DNA of 20,002 bases. It comes from CANLBN01 sp050298695 (GTDB lineage Bacteria > Pseudomonadota > Gammaproteobacteria > Pseudomonadales > Cellvibrionaceae). A model generated the notes under the pieces. The model was not told the DNA's origin and ran no database searches. It was given only the letters and a program-made list of their open reading frames with translations. Shown one piece after another: positions 17,201 to 20,002 of the stretch; positions within the stretch are counted from its first letter, which is position 1, and each line of letters starts with the position of its first letter. A program made the translations under genes and the position numbers. The stretch covers positions 1 through 20,002 of the forward strand of contig JBNKUQ010000054.1 in assembly GCA_050298695.1 (NCBI GenBank), in the 5' to 3' direction.

Positions 17201-20002
17201 CACCGGCGACCGTTTGCTGGATCAATAAGGTGACTTTGCTGGCAAGATTGGCGGCAGCCAACGCTACACCGGCTTGATACCATTCTTCATCCGATTCCAG
17301 CTCATCGATCAAGTCATTCATCTCAACGATATCTTCATACAAGATACCTGGAACACCCTGTTCAAACTCGGCCTTGAGTGCATTGCGTTGTTTCTTGAGA
17401 TTTTTCAGGTCTTTTTCATATTGGCGGTAGTCTTCCTTGGCATCTTTCAGCGAGTCTTTGGCCTCGTCTACGGCCTTGGCCGCTTGCACAATTTCCACCG
17501 CCTGGTGTTGGACCACGACACTGAGTTCACCACTGCCATGCACTTCTTTGGTTTGCGAATCACTACTGGTGCTGGTTTCGGTGATACTGACATCCCCACC
17601 AGCCGTGAGGCTAAGATCGCCGTCCTGGTTTTGATCAGCGTCGGCGGCAAGATCAGAGCCTTGAATATCTATGTCGCCTGCGGCATTGAGGTTGATGTTG
17701 CCGTTGGCGACAAGGCTGCTCGCTCGATGATCCAGAGTTTGATTTTTGCTATCCACTTGATCATATTGCGCTTTGGCCACGGTCCAGGTGGCTTGGGTTT
17801 GCTCATCGTCAGTGCCGATCTCCTGAATGCGGCTATTGATATCCAGGGTGTACTCTACTTCGTCCACCATTTGCTCAAGCATATCTTCTTGCGTAACGGT
17901 CGCCGTGGTGTCTTTTTTATAAGACTGATGATTCTCGGTGGCAGCGACAATTTCAATATCGCCCACATCGGTGGTCACATTGATATTCTCGTTCGCGATG
18001 ACATCCGACCCTTCAATGCGCACGCGGCTGGCCTCAATACTGGTACTGCCACCCGATTGCACCAAACTACCCATGGCGGTCGCATTACCCTGACCGGCAA
18101 TATGGTCTTCGCGCTCGTAGACGGTATCCATACTGAGCGGGTTTAAACTCGATTTTTGCGACCAGGTTTTGCTTTCTTCAAGCACTTGCTCCGCACTGAT
18201 CAGGACATTATCAATCGCCGTGAGATTGAGATCGCCGCCACTGATTAACGCTGAACCGTTGATGCTGATATTGCTGGCTGAGAAGACATCGAGGTTATTC
18301 TCCTGAGCGAAGACTTCACTGGCCTGGAGAATTTCTTGTTGTTTGATGCTGCCTTGACTGCTTTTACTTAAGCCACCGACGCCACTTTTTTTGGTTTCCT
18401 GACGTTGAAAGTCGAGTTCTTTTAAGGCGTTAATTTCAACATTACTACCGGCTAACGCGATCTGTTGTTCGGCGTTAAGCTGGGCGCTGTTTAAGGTCAC
18501 GCTACCCGCATTGTTGTCCGCCGTCGTGCTGCCGTCGTTATTAATCTCGCTGTTAATGGTGATGTTTTCTGCCGTTAATTCACCACCCACATTGGTACTG
18601 CGATAAGTCTCGGTGAGCTTGCTTTCACTGCGACCGAATGATTTATTATCACTGCTTTGATTAAAACGGTAGTCTTGGTCCTGCACCGCCGCAATGGTGG
18701 TGCCCCCCTCCGCTTTCAAAGCAATCGTCTCTTCGGCGCTGATGTTGGTGCCTGCTAAGGTGAGATCCCCGCCTGACACAATACTCACACCACGCGCACT
18801 CAATTCACTGAGTTGATGCGTCGTGCTTTTTTCTGCTTGGCGATAGCCTTGGCCTTTTGCTTGGCTGTCGAGGGAATTAGCATCGGCGGTGATGCTCACT
18901 TCATCTCCCCGAATAGTGAGGGTTTGTCCTGCTTGGATGCTCGCCGATACCGCCGTAAACCCCGACTCGGCCATCAATTCAACATCCCCTTGGGCATCAA
19001 TGGTGCTGCCATGAACCGTCTCACGGGTGTAGTTGAAGCCCCCTTGCTCAACACGTTCGGTTTCTGAGGCGGTGTTGATAGTGAGGTTATTTCCCGCTTG
19101 TAGACGAGTCGTACCTGTACCGTCATTCACAATATCACTGCCGGTCACCGTGAGGTCACGCCCTGCGCTGAGAGACGCACGGCCCGTAGGACCGGTGACA
19201 AATAACTGGGTCTTGTCGCCCAGGCGGGTACGCGAACTATTCTGCAGATCAGTGGTGCGACTCTCGCGATTGAGCGTCAGATCGCGACCGGCTTGAATAT
19301 CCAAGGACTCGCGCGCCTGCCAACGACTGCCGGTCAGAACCGTGTCTTCGGAAGAGAAAGTGGTAATGCGATTCGCTTGAATGCGTCCACCCGTATCGCG
19401 CAAGGTATCCGTAGTGAGATTAACGCCTTGGCGCGCAATAATGGCATTGCTATTCACCAATTGGTTCACGTTTAAGTTAACGCTATCCCCTGACAGTAAG
19501 CCGCCAGCGCCAGTGAGGTCGCCTTCCTGAACCAAGGCATAGACTTTGGGCACCAACACGTCTTGGGTTGAGCCATCGGCCAAGGTCACGGTTTCCGTTT
19601 CCAGCCACACGATATCGGTGGTGAGCTGGGCCATCTGCTCGGCAGTGAGTTTCACGCCGGGAATCAATTCGTGTTCTTGAGCAAAGGTGAGGCCGTTGTC
19701 CATCAAGGCTTGGTATTGATTCTCATCGCTGGTGTAATCATCCAAAAAACGACGGCCCGTCAGTTCCAACACTTGCTCACGAATCAGACGCTGTTCGTAG
19801 AAGCCATCCCCCAGGCGCTTCGCCTCCAATAGGGCCGGATAATCCAACTGCAGCAAGATATATTCTGAAGACAACCAATTATTTTGGTTGGTAAAGGCCG
19901 GGTCCGTCTCGATCAAATAAGTCGCTGTCGCGGAGGGGTTTTGTTGGAATAGACTGTTATTGCTGATATTCGCCGCCAAGGCCACTTCGCGAATGATGCC
20001 AT
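14220..20002 (-). CDS. CdiA/filamentous haemagglutinin-type exoprotein with deaminase toxin tip (5' end beyond the window)
   Basis: The frame remains open to the right edge (GIIREVALAANISNNS), so the signal peptide and two-partner-secretion domain lie outside; about 1927 residues are visible, numbered here from the GTG codon at 19985. Residues ~25-160 match the conserved CdiA segment with KRLGDGFYEQRLIREQ, LTGRRFL and TDIVWLETETVTLADGS. About 160-1300 are haemagglutinin repeats (for example LSAGRDLTVTGSDI, INLNAAGDIDIQGSDL), interrupted near 825-880 by a charged coiled coil. About 1330-1560 is a pretoxin region with GEEAAHAMDYQ. No VENN motif was found. The last ~110 residues are a cytidine-deaminase-fold toxin with the zinc motif HAE (His1844) and CGYC (Cys1874, Cys1877). 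It is secreted by a CdiB-like partner (not in the window) and delivered on contact; the immunity gene follows. Confidence 0.92.
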   Translation of the reverse strand, partial: GIIREVALAANISNNSLFQQNPSATATYLIETDPAFTNQNNWLSSEYILLQLDYPALLEAKRLGDGFYEQRLIREQVLELTGRRFLDDYTSDENQYQALMDNGLTFAQEHELIPGVKLTAEQMAQLTTDIVWLETETVTLADGSTQDVLVPKVYALVQEGDLTGAGGLLSGDSVNLNVNQLVNSNAIIARQGVNLTTDTLRDTGGRIQANRITTFSSEDTVLTGSRWQARESLDIQAGRDLTLNRESRTTDLQNSSRTRLGDKTQLFVTGPTGRASLSAGRDLTVTGSDIVNDGTGTTRLQAGNNLTINTASETERVEQGGFNYTRETVHGSTIDAQGDVELMAESGFTAVSASIQAGQTLTIRGDEVSITADANSLDSQAKGQGYRQAEKSTTHQLSELSARGVSIVSGGDLTLAGTNISAEETIALKAEGGTTIAAVQDQDYRFNQSSDNKSFGRSESKLTETYRSTNVGGELTAENITINSEINNDGSTTADNNAGSVTLNSAQLNAEQQIALAGSNVEINALKELDFQRQETKKSGVGGLSKSSQGSIKQQEILQASEVFAQENNLDVFSASNISINGSALISGGDLNLTAIDNVLISAEQVLEESKTWSQKSSLNPLSMDTVYEREDHIAGQGNATAMGSLVQSGGSTSIEASRVRIEGSDVIANENINVTTDVGDIEIVAATENHQSYKKDTTATVTQEDMLEQMVDEVEYTLDINSRIQEIGTDDEQTQATWTVAKAQYDQVDSKNQTLDHRASSLVANGNINLNAAGDIDIQGSDLAADADQNQDGDLSLTAGGDVSITETSTSSDSQTKEVHGSGELSVVVQHQAVEIVQAAKAVDEAKDSLKDAKEDYRQYEKDLKNLKKQRNALKAEFEQGVPGILYEDIVEMNDLIDELESDEEWYQAGVALAAANLASKVTLLIQQTVAGAASTATWGFNAGVQLDLDASKSDRESHQETSRGSQLSGNNINIRTGNGGDITTTETAIRGSTLVADNNLNITTGDLNIEASRDDSNSKNDSESAHIRIAQTVYGAAGGPTVSVDYTRSRAKDGDSRYNNSQLAANNINLNSTGDTTIKGANIHAEDTLNVDVGGDLLVQSMQNRYSGENKSLSVSAGLSLDSSNQVSSVNGGLNAGSGRTRGKETVLTSLTGQTVNINVGGHTGQVGSVIAAVDTDEDGKQTDNGNLTLNTQSYDFVDLSNTHFSNQKSAGISTSVGISGQQNLNDPNNNNKTDANGDKDLKVNTSNIAYSNSSNYQKDKSLATLGNGNITIRDDEENGTDSTERLNRDIENTTKDFYNVDREQGNIDLTIDTRLLTESGRDQIAEDFLKANMVTDAISDIVKSDKLTAGDFFSEVKKNANTYQAVKEAVANDPVLADALQDPNLTPEQKQRMLNQVTNAVMVKLGYSEYENHLIATTEPGKNGGQVAGFFSTETGDAYINDIYNHSTTDLVTTAGEEAAHAMDYQDAKTSGQTYVSEEAYAEDYGKDLAAYTDRALDMAGYGNMASTNSHVGNNSAMVQNNNVAFSQLDKNQGSNHLAYEESRRLSELQRQLLIGNLTSEEREKAKAEIAQLQALDKARDRHVKAACQVASSQACTQATQELANFAQGYVEAGVVSNPGSAPLSVSQESDSVMSQLSENTLSQRNEALYNVEQGLKQFAQESIDGTLELFDTIVGLQQLDPEAFTKLAAAYITVEKFKDDPVEQTKLVTQALQKEWNDIELQAKSDDPAERAIAAQRKTKFTAEMVSTLTGVTTTVVAGGKALIKSGAKSLDDVTEVVDNGPDSNPAVRADAEVDGVKYTDTNQNARPPELADPNKPTLINDRIEVKLTRTPDKPIPNGNMATAHAEIGAIQQAYDAGMTQGRTMTMTVTGKDVCGYCVGDVAAAAEKAGLKRLEIKAFDDDTGLPKTYYWEPGFRSLKELD

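Noticed and set aside
17274..18146. 290-codon plus-strand frame inside the exoprotein gene
   Set aside because: It is antisense to haemagglutinin repeats; the long open frame is a by-product of the repeat codon pattern.

Overview
The window reads as an accessory 'toxin island' from a gammaproteobacterium, probably marine or environmental. The support is a degenerate csrA-like gene, a tRNA-Ala(GGC) 3' fragment with the G3:U70-type acceptor end, a two-partner-secretion exoprotein of the CdiA/filamentous haemagglutinin type, and IS630-type and integrase-type insertion sequences. I cannot name the genus. Nearly all cargo lies on the minus strand. Base composition is patchy: roughly 4.3-10.9 kb is strikingly AT-rich, while the large exoprotein at the right is much richer in GC, which suggests separate acquisitions.

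Layout from left to right. (1) 1-2258, minus: 5' part of an Rhs/YD-repeat protein without a signal peptide; it runs off the left edge. (2) 2357-2542, minus: a csrA-like gene whose N-terminal strand is broken by a stop. (3) 2952-3737, plus: an alpha/beta hydrolase. (4) About 3780-3910: a tRNA-Ala 3' fragment flanked by direct and inverted TTTTTGTCC repeats, probably a scar of a site-specific integration. (5) 10831-4306, minus: a three-gene unit. It holds a 1585-residue Sec-exported Rhs/YD shell protein ending in calcium-binding (thrombospondin type 3-like) repeats, then a separate Sec-signal protein carrying the missing Rhs core end plus a WHH-type HNH nuclease domain, then a SUKH (SMI1/KNR4) protein with ankyrin-like repeats, which is the likely immunity protein. 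(6) 10901-13407: an integrase-type insertion sequence upstream of that operon, itself interrupted by an IS630-like element. Both transposases are broken, and both nested boundaries can be reconstructed to the base. (7) 20002-14220, minus: the C-terminal ~1927 residues of a CdiA-like exoprotein ending in a cytidine-deaminase-fold toxin tip. It is followed 2 bases later by a small Imm1-like candidate immunity gene (14217-13813).

Functionally the window holds two complete toxin-immunity modules, a split secreted Rhs nuclease with SUKH-ankyrin and a CdiA-type deaminase with Imm1-like, plus the front of a third Rhs gene. The least ordinary part is the Rhs system divided into two proteins, each with its own export signal. 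Its architecture recalls the two-component B/C cocoon of Tc toxins but ends in a bacterial-type WHH nuclease.
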